From assembly GCF_900215245.1 (NCBI RefSeq), contig NZ_LT907842.1:4216001-4280000 (forward strand): a DNA stretch of 64,000 bases, read 5' to 3'. The notes beneath the pieces are model-generated. The model had not been told where the DNA came from, searched no databases, and worked only from the letters and a program-made list of their open reading frames with translations. Source of the stretch: Pseudomonas fluorescens (GTDB lineage: Bacteria > Pseudomonadota > Gammaproteobacteria > Pseudomonadales > Pseudomonadaceae). How positions within the stretch are numbered: position 1 is the stretch's first letter; each line of letters begins with the position of its first letter. Below are positions 17,449 to 26,577 of the stretch, in pieces. The position numbers and the translations under genes were made by a program.

Positions 17449-20400
17449 TCATGGGCTATCCAGCTTATGGAGCTGCACCTGCAGTATCCTCTCCAGCTCC
17501 AGCATGAGTTTTTCCAGGGACTTCACCTCGACCTCGATCAGGGGGCGCTCATCGCGACGCGCACAGGCATGCTCCAGTGCTTCGCATTGCGCGGCCAGGG
17601 CGCATGCCTGGACGATGCGCGCGGCGCCCTTGATCTTGTGGGCTTGCTCAATGATGTCTTGGAGCGGTGCCTGTCTGGCCATCAAGCTCAGCAGGTCCTG
17701 GCGGTCATGGCGACTGCTGTCCAACAGCTCCTCCAGCAAGCGCCGGCTTAATTGCGGATCACCCCCGGTCAGTGCCTCGAGGCAGTCGAGGTCCACCCGC
17801 AGGACCGCCGATTGAGGTCTGATTCGGGCCAGTTGCTGCTCCAGCGCGGTGAGGCTGATGGGTTTGAACAGGCAGTCGTTCATGCCCGCTTGCGCACACC
17901 GCTGTTTCTCCTCGGGTTGGGCATTGGCAGTGAAACCGAGTATCACACAGGGCTCCTGTTGCTCTCGCTGCTCATATTCACGGATTGAGCGACTCAACTC
18001 ATAGCCATTCATGACGGGCATGTTGCAGTCGGCTATCACCAGGTCGAAGCGCTCCTGACGCCAGGCCAGAAACCCGGCAGCACCTTGCTGGGCCGCCGTG
18101 AACTGATGCCCCAGATAACCCAGTTGCTGACACATCAGCAAGCGATTGGCCGGGTGGTCGTCGACCACCAGTACATTGAGAACCGGCGCGGCAGCGGGCG
18201 GCTGGGACTTGAGTTCTTCCTGTACCTCGTTTGGCTGCAGGCTCGTCATCTTCAAGCAGACCTGCACTTGAGTGCCCACCATGGGCACGCTGCTCAGGCT
18301 CAGTTGCCCCCCCATCATCTCGCACAGGCTGCGACAGATCACCAACCCCAGGCCGGCGCCACTCCTGGCCAGGTGTCCGGAGTTGTCGGCCTGGGCAAAG
18401 GGTTCGAACAGACGCGATTGATCGTCCCGGCTGATGCCGATGCCCGTGTCCTCGACCACCAGTTTCATCTGGATCTCGTTCGGCAGCGGCGTGGCTTGCA
18501 CCTGCACCTTGATCTTCACCTGCCCGTGCTCGGTGAATTTGATCGCGTTGCTGACCAGATTCGACAGCACCTGCTTGAAGCGCAGCGGGTCGATCAGTAC
18601 GGTGGTGTCGTCCAGGTCGGTGTCGAATTCGAGCAACAGGCGCAGGGTTTTCTGGCGGGCCAAGCCATCGAACACGCGCACCACCGACTCGATCACTTCC
18701 CGTAGATTCACGCGCTCAGGCGCCAGGCTCAGGCGGCCGGACTCGATGCGCGCAATGTCGAGGATGTCGCCAATCAGCTCCAGCAAGTCCTTGGCCGAGT
18801 TGTAGGCCACCTCGATAGCCGGGCGATCAAGATGGCCTTGGTCGGCACGCTTGAGGGTCAGTTCCAACATCCCGATCACCGCATTCATCGGCGTGCGGAT
18901 TTCATGGCTCATGGTCGCGAGAAAGGTGCTTTTGGCTCGGTTTGCCTCGTCGGCGCGTTCCTTGGCAGCACGCAGTTCGTCGAACAGTTGGCGCCGGTCA
19001 CTGATGTCGATCCAGCCGCCGATAACGCCCTGAACTTCGCCGTCCGAGTCGCGATAGGGAAGAATCCAGTGGTAGATCGTCAGTTTCTTCCCGTGAATAT
19101 GCAGGGAGCGATCGAGGATCAGCGGGTTACCTTCCGCGACCACCCGTTGGTAGTCGGCGTGGTACTGCGCCGCCTCCGACTCCAGAGCCATGTCCATTTG
19201 CACCACGCTCTTGCCAATCACTTCCTCGCGTTTGACCCCGAACACTTGCAGGTAACTGTCATTGCAGGTTTGCAGCAGGCCCTTGCGGTCGCGTACGTAA
19301 ATCGGGTGCGGCGTCTCATTGACCAATGCGCGCATGAACTCGAATTGGTCGTTGAGGGCCCGTTCGGCCATCTTCCGGTGTTTGATCTGGCGGCGCATGT
19401 AGGCGTTCCAGGTCAGGGAAATCAGCAGCAACAACCCCGTACCGATGATGATTTGTGCAATCAACTCGTGGTAATTGCGCCAGTAGCTGTCGGAGGCGGG
19501 TGTGTAACCCCGCCAGCGGCTGTTGATCACGCCCATTTCGTCCGGGGAAATACTCAGCAGTGCCTTGTCCAGGATTGAACTCAGCTCGACGGCGCGGCGC
19601 GGCGTCGCCAGGGCGAAAGTCGCTGGAAGGGTGCCGATGCTGGCGCTGATCTGTAGTTTGTCCTGGAACACCTGGGAGGACAGAAAGTAGTTGGCGATGA
19701 CCAATGAATTCACCGCACCGTCCACGTTGCCCTGGGCCAGCATTTCCGATGCCTTGAAGGTGTCACTGACTTCCACCAGGAGAATCCCCGGGAATTCCTG
19801 TTGCAGGATTTTTTCCAGCGGGTTTCCCATGGTGATTGCCAGGCGCTTGCCCGCCATCTGCTCCAGGCTCGAGGGGGCGTTGGGCTCCTTGCGAGTCAGC
19901 AGGACATAGGAGTTTTCCAGGTAGGGACGACTGAAACTGAGTTGGGCCTCCCGCTCGGCGCTGGGCACGATAGCGCCGATGATGTCGGCTTGGCCCGAGG
20001 TGACCCGCTCTATCATCGTGTTGACCTCGCGAATTCGCTGGATTTCGAAACGCAAGCCCGTCCGCAGGCGAATCAGTTCCAGCAGGTCGGCGGTGATGCC
20101 GCGAAAATTGCCGTCGGCATCGAAGAACGTCAGCGGCGCGAAGGTCTCATTGACCACGACTTTGACGACCGGGTGCTCTTTCAACCAGCGTTCTTCACGT
20201 TGGGTCAGTTGCAGTTTTTTGTCGGTCAGCAGGATATCGCTGCCGGCGCTCCAGCGCTTGGCGATGCTGTCTCGCTCATTCATGGGAACGGCCGCCAGTA
20301 TCGAATCGACGATGCTGAGCAGAATCTGCTGGTCCTGGCGCAGCGCAAAACTGAAACCATAGGCTTCATGCTTGCCGAAATTCGCCATGCGGACGTTCTT

Positions 20401-21096
20401 CAGATAGCCCTTGTTGATCATGTAATGGGTGGAGATGGTGTCCCCCAGAAACACATCCGCCTGATCAAAGGCCACTGCATTCAAGGCGTTTTGATACGAG
20501 GGGAAGGCGCGGATATCCGCCTGCGGGTACAACTTTTCCACTTCGCTCAGCGGCAGGTAATGGTAGACGAGGCTCAGGCGCAGCCCGGCCAGGCCATCGC
20601 TCAAACTGCGCGTTTCCTCTTCGCGGGTCACCAGTACCGGCTGATCTACTGCGTACGGCTGCGACAGGATGAAATTCGGGTTGGCGGCCTCAAAGCCGTT
20701 GGAGGAACCCAGCAGGTCAATTTCACCTTTTTCCAGGGCGCGAATCGAGGCTTCCCGCGTGGGGTAGCTCAATACCTTGATAGGCAGGGCCATGGCTTTG
20801 GCCAGGAGCCCGGCGTAATCGGCGGTCAGGCCTTCATAGTCGCGGCCGCTGGAGGTCAGGTCGAAGGGTGGGTAATCGGGTGCCGAGGTGCCCAGCACCA
20901 GCTCGCGTTTGTTCAGCAACCACTGGCGCTGAGCCTTGTCCAGTTGAGTATCCAGTTGAACGGTACCCGCGCGGCTCAATAAGGTGAAGTTTTCCGGACC
21001 CGGTTGTGGGGTCGCGGGCACAGTAGTGCTCAGGCACATACCGGCAATTAATACAATCAGATAGTCCTTTATACGCCTGGGCATCCGCTTTCTCAC
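17449..21096 (-). CDS. rocS2: BvgS-type hybrid sensor kinase with two solute-binding domains (RocS2-like)
   Basis: The 1215-residue protein has a signal/transmembrane N-terminus, two tandem periplasmic SBP_bac_3 domains (about 45-275 and 290-515), a transmembrane helix near 545-565, PAS (about 590-710), HisKA with His731 (ATMSHEIRTPMNAVIGM), HATPase, a receiver with Asp1023 (IADCNMPVMNG) and a C-terminal HPt with His1153 (QAHKIKGAA). This is the unorthodox four-step phosphorelay of BvgS/EvgS. The adjacent dGTPase gene matches the setting of RocS2-RocA2 in P. aeruginosa, which controls fimbriae and efflux genes. The GTG start overlaps the regulator stop (GTGA); ATG 21084 is an alternative. Confidence 0.88.
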   Translation of the reverse strand: MRKRMPRRIKDYLIVLIAGMCLSTTVPATPQPGPENFTLLSRAGTVQLDTQLDKAQRQWLLNKRELVLGTSAPDYPPFDLTSSGRDYEGLTADYAGLLAKAMALPIKVLSYPTREASIRALEKGEIDLLGSSNGFEAANPNFILSQPYAVDQPVLVTREEETRSLSDGLAGLRLSLVYHYLPLSEVEKLYPQADIRAFPSYQNALNAVAFDQADVFLGDTISTHYMINKGYLKNVRMANFGKHEAYGFSFALRQDQQILLSIVDSILAAVPMNERDSIAKRWSAGSDILLTDKKLQLTQREERWLKEHPVVKVVVNETFAPLTFFDADGNFRGITADLLELIRLRTGLRFEIQRIREVNTMIERVTSGQADIIGAIVPSAEREAQLSFSRPYLENSYVLLTRKEPNAPSSLEQMAGKRLAITMGNPLEKILQQEFPGILLVEVSDTFKASEMLAQGNVDGAVNSLVIANYFLSSQVFQDKLQISASIGTLPATFALATPRRAVELSSILDKALLSISPDEMGVINSRWRGYTPASDSYWRNYHELIAQIIIGTGLLLLISLTWNAYMRRQIKHRKMAERALNDQFEFMRALVNETPHPIYVRDRKGLLQTCNDSYLQVFGVKREEVIGKSVVQMDMALESEAAQYHADYQRVVAEGNPLILDRSLHIHGKKLTIYHWILPYRDSDGEVQGVIGGWIDISDRRQLFDELRAAKERADEANRAKSTFLATMSHEIRTPMNAVIGMLELTLKRADQGHLDRPAIEVAYNSAKDLLELIGDILDIARIESGRLSLAPERVNLREVIESVVRVFDGLARQKTLRLLLEFDTDLDDTTVLIDPLRFKQVLSNLVSNAIKFTEHGQVKIKVQVQATPLPNEIQMKLVVEDTGIGISRDDQSRLFEPFAQADNSGHLARSGAGLGLVICRSLCEMMGGQLSLSSVPMVGTQVQVCLKMTSLQPNEVQEELKSQPPAAAPVLNVLVVDDHPANRLLMCQQLGYLGHQFTAAQQGAAGFLAWRQERFDLVIADCNMPVMNGYELSRSIREYEQREQQEPCVILGFTANAQPEEKQRCAQAGMNDCLFKPISLTALEQQLARIRPQSAVLRVDLDCLEALTGGDPQLSRRLLEELLDSSRHDRQDLLSLMARQAPLQDIIEQAHKIKGAARIVQACALAAQCEALEHACARRDERPLIEVEVKSLEKLMLELERILQVQLHKLDSP

Positions 21097-21719
21097 ACTA
21101 GCGCGTTTCGTTTTGCCATCTCGATAAGTTCTACCAAGGATTTGGCTTTAAGTTTCTGCATCAGCCTTTTTTTGTAAGTGCTTACTGTTTTGTTACTTAG
21201 AAACATACCTTTGGCGATTTCCTTGTTGGTGCGCCCCTGTGCGAAGAGTTGCAATACCATCAGTTCCCGGTCGTTCACTGCCTTGAACAGTTCAAGTTCC
21301 AAGGCATCCTTACCGTCGGTGCCATTGCTATTCAATGCCTGGCTGGGAAAGTAATTGTAACCGGACAACACCGCGCGAATGGCGCTCAGCAGTTCGCTCA
21401 GGTCACCCTCCTTGCACACGTAGCCATCTGCGCCGGAGCGCATGCAACGCGTGGCGAACAACGTCGGACTCTGGGCGGTAAGAATCAGGGTTTTCATGGA
21501 TGTGTTCATGGCGTTGAATCGGCAGAGCACTTCGAGGCCGTCGAGTTTCGGGATGCTGATATCCAGGATGATCAGGTCCGGCAGGCATTCGCGAACCATT
21601 TGGATCGCGTCACAACCGTTGTCCGTTTCACCAACGACCTTATAACCCTCGTGTTCCAACAACATACGAATCGCCAACCTGATAACGGGGTGGTCATCAA
21701 TGATAAAAACTGTGTTCAT
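21093..21719 (-). CDS. rocA2: LuxR/NarL-type response regulator (RocA2/BvgA-like)
   Basis: The 208-residue regulator has a receiver domain with the acidic pair at 8-9, phospho-acceptor Asp53 (LIILDISIPKLDG), Thr/Ser in LILTAQS and Lys in YVCKEGD, then a LuxR-type helix-turn-helix (VLQLFAQGRTNKEIAKGMFL and SNKTVSTYKKRLMQKL). ATG 21719 has GGAAT upstream at workable spacing and begins the domain (MNTVFIIDDHP). It is first in a two-gene operon with the hybrid kinase, which overlaps it by 4 bp, so it is the expected phospho-target of the kinase HPt domain. Confidence 0.9.
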   Translation of the reverse strand: MNTVFIIDDHPVIRLAIRMLLEHEGYKVVGETDNGCDAIQMVRECLPDLIILDISIPKLDGLEVLCRFNAMNTSMKTLILTAQSPTLFATRCMRSGADGYVCKEGDLSELLSAIRAVLSGYNYFPSQALNSNGTDGKDALELELFKAVNDRELMVLQLFAQGRTNKEIAKGMFLSNKTVSTYKKRLMQKLKAKSLVELIEMAKRNALV

Positions 21720-21976
21720 AATCATATTCCATGCAAGTGCAAATAAAGCGGGCACATTAGCTCAGAAGATGAGGGAGTAGGATGAACCTAGGGGGGAGTA
21801 GATATAAAACAGGAGAATTCCTACAGAAAAAGAGGTAACTGCCTACCCTTCATTAAGGCTTTGCGCCGTCGGATCTAAGCAAAGTTTGAATCAGTACGCT
21901 CAGCGCTGGGGCGACAGGTTCAGCAAGGGTTTTCAGACGAATTTCCGATCGCTGAACAGCGTTTAAAGTCGATTTT

Positions 21977-22390
21977 TTAGAGAGGGAATATTGGCGCGAT
22001 CAACCTTGCAAGTTCGTCTTTATTCAGGGGCTTCATTAAATAGCCAAGCAGTGGCAGGCCACGTTGCAGGGCTTGTGTTGTCAGGGTGGACAGTTCGGTT
22101 GCCGCCAGCCCGCTCAGTAGAATGGCGCTGCTTATGAAGTGACGGCGGTTGGCAATTTCCACCAGTTCCAGCCCGGGTAGATCAGGCAGGCATTGGTCAC
22201 ACAGCAGGAGGTCAAACGGAGTCGTGGCGCTGGACATCGAGCGAATCGCCTGTTCGGCATTTTCTGCAAGGGTCAGGTGCTCGAAGCCGAAGCTTTTAAG
22301 CAGGCATTGAGTGGCCAGGAGCTGAAAGGGATGATCCTCCACCAACAGGATTCGAAGACGGGGTAGGGGCATAGAAGGCACAGGGCTCAT
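21977..22390 (-). CDS. stand-alone response-regulator receiver protein
   Basis: The 137-residue protein is only a receiver domain: acidic residues in LLVEDHPFQ, phospho-acceptor Asp in LLLCDQCLPDLPG, Ser in AILLSGLA and Lys in YLMKPLNKDE are all present, so it should be phosphorylatable. There is no output domain and the chain ends right after the last helix. It lies upstream of the RocA2/RocS2-like operon on the same strand, 257 bp before the regulator start. A phosphate sink or RocR-like competitor for the kinase HPt is possible, but that is inference. Confidence 0.88.
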   Translation of the reverse strand: MSPVPSMPLPRLRILLVEDHPFQLLATQCLLKSFGFEHLTLAENAEQAIRSMSSATTPFDLLLCDQCLPDLPGLELVEIANRRHFISSAILLSGLAATELSTLTTQALQRGLPLLGYLMKPLNKDELARLIAPIFPL

Positions 22391-22528
22391 TCAGAAGGGG
22401 CGGGGCGTAGCAAGTCCGCCAGAAGCGTGCGCGATTATTCCTCGAGCTTGTGTGCGAATTCGATCAGGCCGCTCTGTTCCCGTCGTAGGCAAATTCTGTA
22501 CGGGAAGCAGGCGGCGTGATCAACATGT

Positions 22529-23860
22529 TCACTGCGGGCTGGAACGTCCGGTCATCTCCCGCGCCATCTCGGTGGCGTAGCTGTCAGTCATGCCGGCGAT
22601 AAAGTCGATCATGCGTAAAAACGACGCGTGCAGCGGCCAGGCCGGGTTTGGCGCGCTGTTGCCCAGCAAGTCGAGGATGCGCCGGTTCTTGAACGACGGC
22701 GTGCGCCCGCCATGCTGTTCCAGTGCCGCACCGCAAAAGGCGTTCAGGAGGATTTCCAAGGTGGTGTAGGCGCCGATTTCGTGCAGGGTTTTGCGCTTGT
22801 CCTGGAAGATTTTTTTACGCGCCATGTCCTTGGCATCCAGCACGCAGCGCTTGGCGGGGCCGTGCATGTGCTCCACCAGGTCACCGGGCAGCGTGCCGGC
22901 GAGCAACGCGTCTTGCTGTTCGACAAAGGCCCGCGCGGCGGCATTGGTCAGGTGCTCGATCGCCTTGCCGCGCAGGATCGCCAGCTTTCGCCGACGAGAG
23001 TCCTCCGGGCCCAGTTGCCGGTAAGTCTGGGGTAAATCGTCACCCACCAGGTCGAGCAGCAACGACTCCACCTCGGCATATTCCAGCAACTCCATTTCCA
23101 GGCCGTCTTCGAGGTCAATCAAGGCGTAGCAGATATCGTCTGCTGCCTCCATCAGGTAAACCAACGGATGACGTGCCCAGCGTTGTTCTTCCAGCTGCGG
23201 GAGGCCGAGTTTGTGGGCGATCTGCTCAAGGATCGGCAGCTCGCTCTGGTAGCAGCCAAACTTATGTTTTTTGTAGCCCAGGGAATCCGCGTGACGAGCG
23301 GTCCACGGGTATTTCAAATAGGTACCAAGGGTGGCGTAGGTCAGCCGTGTGCCGCCGTCGAACTGGTGGTATTCCAGCTGGGTCAGTACCCGAAACCCCT
23401 GGGCATTGCCTTCGAAGTTGAGGAAGTCATTGCGCTCGGCAGTGCTCATGTCATCCAGCCAGCCGCGTCCGGCCGCCTGTTGAAACCAGTGGCGAATGGC
23501 ATCTTCACCGGAGTGCCCGAACGGCGGGTTGCCGATGTCATGGGCCAGGCAGGCCGATTGCACCACCATGCCCAGGTCGCTCGGTTCACACCAGTCGGGC
23601 AGGGCGCTACGCAGGGTTTCGCCTACGCGCATGCCGAGGGAGCGGCCGACGCAGCTGACTTCCAGGGAGTGGGTCAGGCGAGTATGGATATGGTCATTGC
23701 TCGATACCGGGTGCACTTGTGTCTTGCGGCCCAGTCGGCGGAATGCGCCGGAGAAAATAATACGGTCGTGATCCTTGTGAAACGGGCTGCGGCCGAGTTC
23801 TTCGGGGCTGTGCAGGGGCTTTCCAAGACGTTCGCGTGTCAGCAGGGTGGGCCAATCCAA
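22529..23860 (-). CDS. dgt: deoxyguanosinetriphosphate triphosphohydrolase-like protein
   Basis: This 443-residue HD-domain enzyme hydrolyses dNTPs to nucleoside and triphosphate. Conserved parts are the N-terminal [35 protein letters not shown] (metal histidine), [16 protein letters not shown] (the HD pair) and [15 protein letters not shown]. Length and motifs fit the dGTPase-like type 2 family of Pseudomonas. It lies next to the BvgS-type kinase locus, as in P. aeruginosa. Confidence 0.93.
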   Translation of the reverse strand: MDWPTLLTRERLGKPLHSPEELGRSPFHKDHDRIIFSGAFRRLGRKTQVHPVSSNDHIHTRLTHSLEVSCVGRSLGMRVGETLRSALPDWCEPSDLGMVVQSACLAHDIGNPPFGHSGEDAIRHWFQQAAGRGWLDDMSTAERNDFLNFEGNAQGFRVLTQLEYHQFDGGTRLTYATLGTYLKYPWTARHADSLGYKKHKFGCYQSELPILEQIAHKLGLPQLEEQRWARHPLVYLMEAADDICYALIDLEDGLEMELLEYAEVESLLLDLVGDDLPQTYRQLGPEDSRRRKLAILRGKAIEHLTNAAARAFVEQQDALLAGTLPGDLVEHMHGPAKRCVLDAKDMARKKIFQDKRKTLHEIGAYTTLEILLNAFCGAALEQHGGRTPSFKNRRILDLLGNSAPNPAWPLHASFLRMIDFIAGMTDSYATEMAREMTGRSSPQ

Positions 23861-23931
23861 GGCGGGTACTCTCCGTACGGTGAATGACCCTCCCAGCTTC
23901 CCGGTTCAGCGTGGCCTCGGCAAGCGAAAAT

Positions 23932-25095
23932 CTACAGCCCGACTGCATCGATATCGATTAACAGCAAGCGCTGGCCGTTATCGAAGAATTGTCCGGCGGT
24001 CAGGCAATACTGATTGGTGGTGGCGTCGCGGTAGGTCGACGAGAGCGTCAGGCGTCGTTCTTCCCAACCTTCGGCGAGCAGATGATAGAAGTACGGGCGC
24101 CACGACCAGTTGTGGCCCAGGTAGCGGCTGTCAGCCTGCCAGGCGTCCTGGCGCCATTCGAAGTTGGGGGTGAGTTGGGTGCCATGGCGGTCGCACTGAT
24201 AAAAGCGCAGCAGCCAGGGGAAGTCCGGCAATTGGGGTAATTGATTCAGCGGCGCGCGGCACTGGGCCCAGGTTTGCAGGATTCTCATCAGTTCGACCAA
24301 TTGCAGGCGCAACTGCATCAAGCGGCCACGCTCTGCGAGTTTGTGCTGGACGTACACCGTGCGCAGGCGAGCAAATCGCGGCACGAAGGCATCGGCTGCA
24401 AACCATTCCAGCTGCGCCTGAGCAAACAAGTAACCCTGCACATACCGCGCGCCGCATTCCAGGGCGAAACTCAATTGCGCCTCGGTTTCCACGCCTTCGG
24501 CGATGATCCAGCATCCGGTCTTTTCCGCCATTTGCGCCAGCGCCCTGACGACGTCACTGCTCGGCCCGCCTTTGGCGGCTTCCTGGAACAGGCGCATGTC
24601 CAGCTTGAGAATATCCGGTTGCAGTGCCAGTACGCGGTCGAGTTGGGAATAGCCGGCACCAAAGTCATCAATGGCGATTCGCGCACCCGCGTTGCGATAA
24701 CGCACCACGACGTCGGCCAGACGCTGGATGTCGCCTCCTAACTCGGTGATCTCAAACACGATGCGCCGCGGATCGATGCCGTAGGCGTGTACCTGTTTCA
24801 AACTCGGCAAGGCTTGGCCCGGGCGCAGGCGATTGATCCAGCGTGGCGAGATGTTCAGGCTGAGAAACCAGTCTTCGGGTGCTTCATGAAGGCGGCTTAA
24901 CGCATTGTCGCGGATTTGTCGGTCGAGGCTGCGCAAGGTCATGCCGGGCGTGCGCGGGTCAGCAAACAGCGGGCCCACGGACAGCAGGCGGCCATCCGCC
25001 TGGCGCAGGCGGCCGAGCGCCTCTACACCCGCAATGCGGCCGGTGGCGGTGTCGATAAACGGTTGGAAGCAGGCAAGCGGTTGCCCGTCGATCAC
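23932..25095 (-). CDS. EAL-domain c-di-GMP phosphodiesterase with C-terminal YkuI-like sensor part
   Basis: The 387-residue cytoplasmic protein starts with an EAL domain (about 1-245). The catalytic set is complete: GVEALGR (EAL), LNISPRW, FEITELGG, AIDDFGAGYS (two aspartates), KLDMRLF, IIAEGVETE and YVQGYLF. It should therefore cleave c-di-GMP. The last 140 residues (WSWRPYFYHLLAEGWE and SSTYRDATTNQYCLT) resemble the PAS/Cache-like C-terminal domain of Bacillus YkuI, which suggests ligand control. No GGDEF domain and no membrane helix were seen. It is preceded by a strong terminator, so it is transcribed separately from the yqj-like operon. Confidence 0.88.
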   Translation of the reverse strand: MIDGQPLACFQPFIDTATGRIAGVEALGRLRQADGRLLSVGPLFADPRTPGMTLRSLDRQIRDNALSRLHEAPEDWFLSLNISPRWINRLRPGQALPSLKQVHAYGIDPRRIVFEITELGGDIQRLADVVVRYRNAGARIAIDDFGAGYSQLDRVLALQPDILKLDMRLFQEAAKGGPSSDVVRALAQMAEKTGCWIIAEGVETEAQLSFALECGARYVQGYLFAQAQLEWFAADAFVPRFARLRTVYVQHKLAERGRLMQLRLQLVELMRILQTWAQCRAPLNQLPQLPDFPWLLRFYQCDRHGTQLTPNFEWRQDAWQADSRYLGHNWSWRPYFYHLLAEGWEERRLTLSSTYRDATTNQYCLTAGQFFDNGQRLLLIDIDAVGL

Positions 25096-25116
25096 GGGGC
25101 CTCCTTAAGAGAGCTG

Positions 25117-25155
25117 GCAAAAAAAGGCCCGGCCCTCATGTTCGAGGGCCGGGCC
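25117..25155 (-). terminator. Rho-independent terminator of the yqj-like operon
   Basis: On the minus strand a perfect 12-bp GC stem (GGCCCGGCCCTC and its complement) with a 6-base loop is followed by seven T. It ends the three-gene operon at 25188-26231 just before the EAL gene start. Confidence 0.93.
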
Positions 25156-25187
25156 GATTCTGTTTGCAAGAATGCAGCCAGCGGGGT

Positions 25188-25529
25188 TCAACCTTTGCGC
25201 GAGGCACCTTGCATGGCCAATTTAATCAGCGGGATCAAACCGGCGCCCAGCCGCACCAGGCGCGTCAGGCTACTGATACTGCCGCCTTTGGCGCCCTTGC
25301 CGGTGAAAAAACCCATCAGTGTCACCGCGGCCACGCCCCACAGCGGCGCGTGCTTGATGCCCAGGCTGTCCTGCCAGTTGTGGCGTAGATCGCGCACCTT
25401 GTTCAGGGGCGCCATCAGTTGCTGGGACTCGTGACGGATTTCCTGGCGGTGCATTTCCATGCGCAGGCGAATCAGCGCCTTGCGCATTTCCCGGCGCGAA
25501 GCGGTGTGTGGAATTTCAGTCATGCTCAT
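25188..25529 (-). CDS. uncharacterised small membrane-associated protein, third gene of yqjDE-like operon
   Basis: The 113-residue protein has a basic, histidine/arginine-rich N-terminal half (RREMRKALIRLRMEMHRQE) and two short hydrophobic stretches (APLWGVAAVTLMGFFTG and LGAGLIPLIKLAM). ATG 25529 overlaps the stop of the YqjE-like gene (ATGA), which decides the start. It occupies the place of yqjK in E. coli, but I cannot show homology by reading. A link to membrane-bound ribosome tethering by YqjD-type neighbours is inference. Confidence 0.75.
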   Translation of the reverse strand: MSMTEIPHTASRREMRKALIRLRMEMHRQEIRHESQQLMAPLNKVRDLRHNWQDSLGIKHAPLWGVAAVTLMGFFTGKGAKGGSISSLTRLVRLGAGLIPLIKLAMQGASRKG

Positions 25530-25912
25530 GGCAGCAGGCGCTCCCGGTCGTTGGCCAGTTCTTCAAGGGTGGCATGGAACGGCGTGGACTCATCGAATAT
25601 CGCCGCCTTCAAGCGCACTCCGCAGAACGCTGCGGCCAGCGAATAGAACACACACAGGCTAATGATCCCGGTGATACGGTAGGTGTCCCACACCAGAATC
25701 ATCACCAGCGCCGACAGCCCCACCAACAGCAGCAGAGCAAACACCAGTGCCAGGCCCGCGAACAGCAGCAGGCTCACCGTGCGTGATTTCTGCTCTTGCA
25801 ACTCGATGCCAAATAACTCGACGTGGCTGTGCAGCAAGCCCAGAACGGCCGCGCCCAGGCGTCGGGAGGTGGAGCTTGAGCTCGTGGACGAGCCGGATTC
25901 GCCGATAGCCAT
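25526..25912 (-). CDS. phage holin-like/YqjE family membrane protein
   Basis: The 128-residue protein has a serine-rich N-terminus, an amphipathic segment (LGLLHSHVELFGIELQEQKS) and two clear transmembrane helices (about 45-70 and 77-100). This is the layout of the YqjE (Phage_holin_3_6) family. It is translationally coupled to the following gene and lies 4 bp after the DUF883 gene, reproducing the yqjD-yqjE order of enterobacteria. Confidence 0.87.
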   Translation of the reverse strand: MAIGESGSSTSSSSTSRRLGAAVLGLLHSHVELFGIELQEQKSRTVSLLLFAGLALVFALLLLVGLSALVMILVWDTYRITGIISLCVFYSLAAAFCGVRLKAAIFDESTPFHATLEELANDRERLLP

Positions 25913-25916
25913 AATG

Positions 25917-26231
25917 TTAGCGCCTTGTAGCCAGCAGACCGATCAGAAAGCCAACACCGGCGGCAATGCCCACCGACTGCCAAGGGTTGGCCTGCACGTA
26001 ATCTTCCGTTGCCGTGACAGCCGCCGCGCCGCGTTCGCGCAGGGAGTCTTCGGTCAGTTGCAGGGTTTCGCGGGCCTTGAGCAAGCTGTCGTGGATCTTG
26101 GTGCGCAGCTCATCGGCCTGGTCACCGGCCAGCACGGCGGTGTCGTCGAGCAACTTTTCAGTGTCACTGACCAGGGTTTGAAAATCCGCCATCAGTATCT
26201 CTTGAGCAGTCTTTGCAGTTCTTCTGGCCAT
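25917..26231 (-). CDS. DUF883 family protein (YqjD/ElaB-like)
   Basis: The product has 104 residues. A long charged helix (FQTLVSDTEKLLDDTAVL onward, about 17-80) is followed by a C-terminal transmembrane anchor in NPWQSVGIAAGVGFLIGLLA and a final TRR, the hallmark of the YqjD/ElaB family. E. coli members tether ribosomes to the inner membrane in stationary phase. It is the first gene of a three-gene operon that ends at the terminator at 25117. Confidence 0.92.
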   Translation of the reverse strand: MARRTAKTAQEILMADFQTLVSDTEKLLDDTAVLAGDQADELRTKIHDSLLKARETLQLTEDSLRERGAAAVTATEDYVQANPWQSVGIAAGVGFLIGLLATRR

Positions 26232-26577
26232 GGTTATCTCCGTGATTGGCTGATCGGTACGTGTGGTTTCGAGTCACAGGCTTCTGTGAAGGTTCAGTTC
26301 AATTGTCTGGTACAGCTTTTGCTTTGCCTTGGTGCGCATGCCCGGGGCGTGCGCTGAATATGGGCGGCCTGAGGCGAATGCCTTGAAAAACCTTACCCTA
26401 AATCAATGAAACTCGCGGAAAAACCCTGTCGGTAATGGCTTGTTGCGGTATTCGCTGCGCTAAAGCGGTTCACGCCCTCTGAAGAGGTGCGGGACTGGTG
26501 GTGCCAATTTAGTGCGCGAAACCCTGGCTTGAACCGCTTTGGTGCTTTTTGCCTTTAATGCAGGCCTGCCAACCTCC
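26232..26577. other. divergent intergenic region between DUF883 gene and ammonium transporter
   Basis: About 345 bp without a gene. It must hold promoters for both sides. A sigma-54-like site at 26308-26323 is the only recognisable element, and no further palindrome or small open frame stands out. Confidence 0.6.
26308..26323 (+). promoter_or_regulatory. candidate sigma-54 promoter directed at the ammonium transporter
   Basis: TGGTACAGCTTTTGCT has the GG and GC dinucleotides at the correct 10-base separation and matches most of the TGGCAC-N5-TTGCT consensus. Amt genes are usually NtrC/sigma-54 controlled. Against it, the site is about 255 bases from the chosen start and no clear NtrC site was found upstream. 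Confidence 0.4.
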
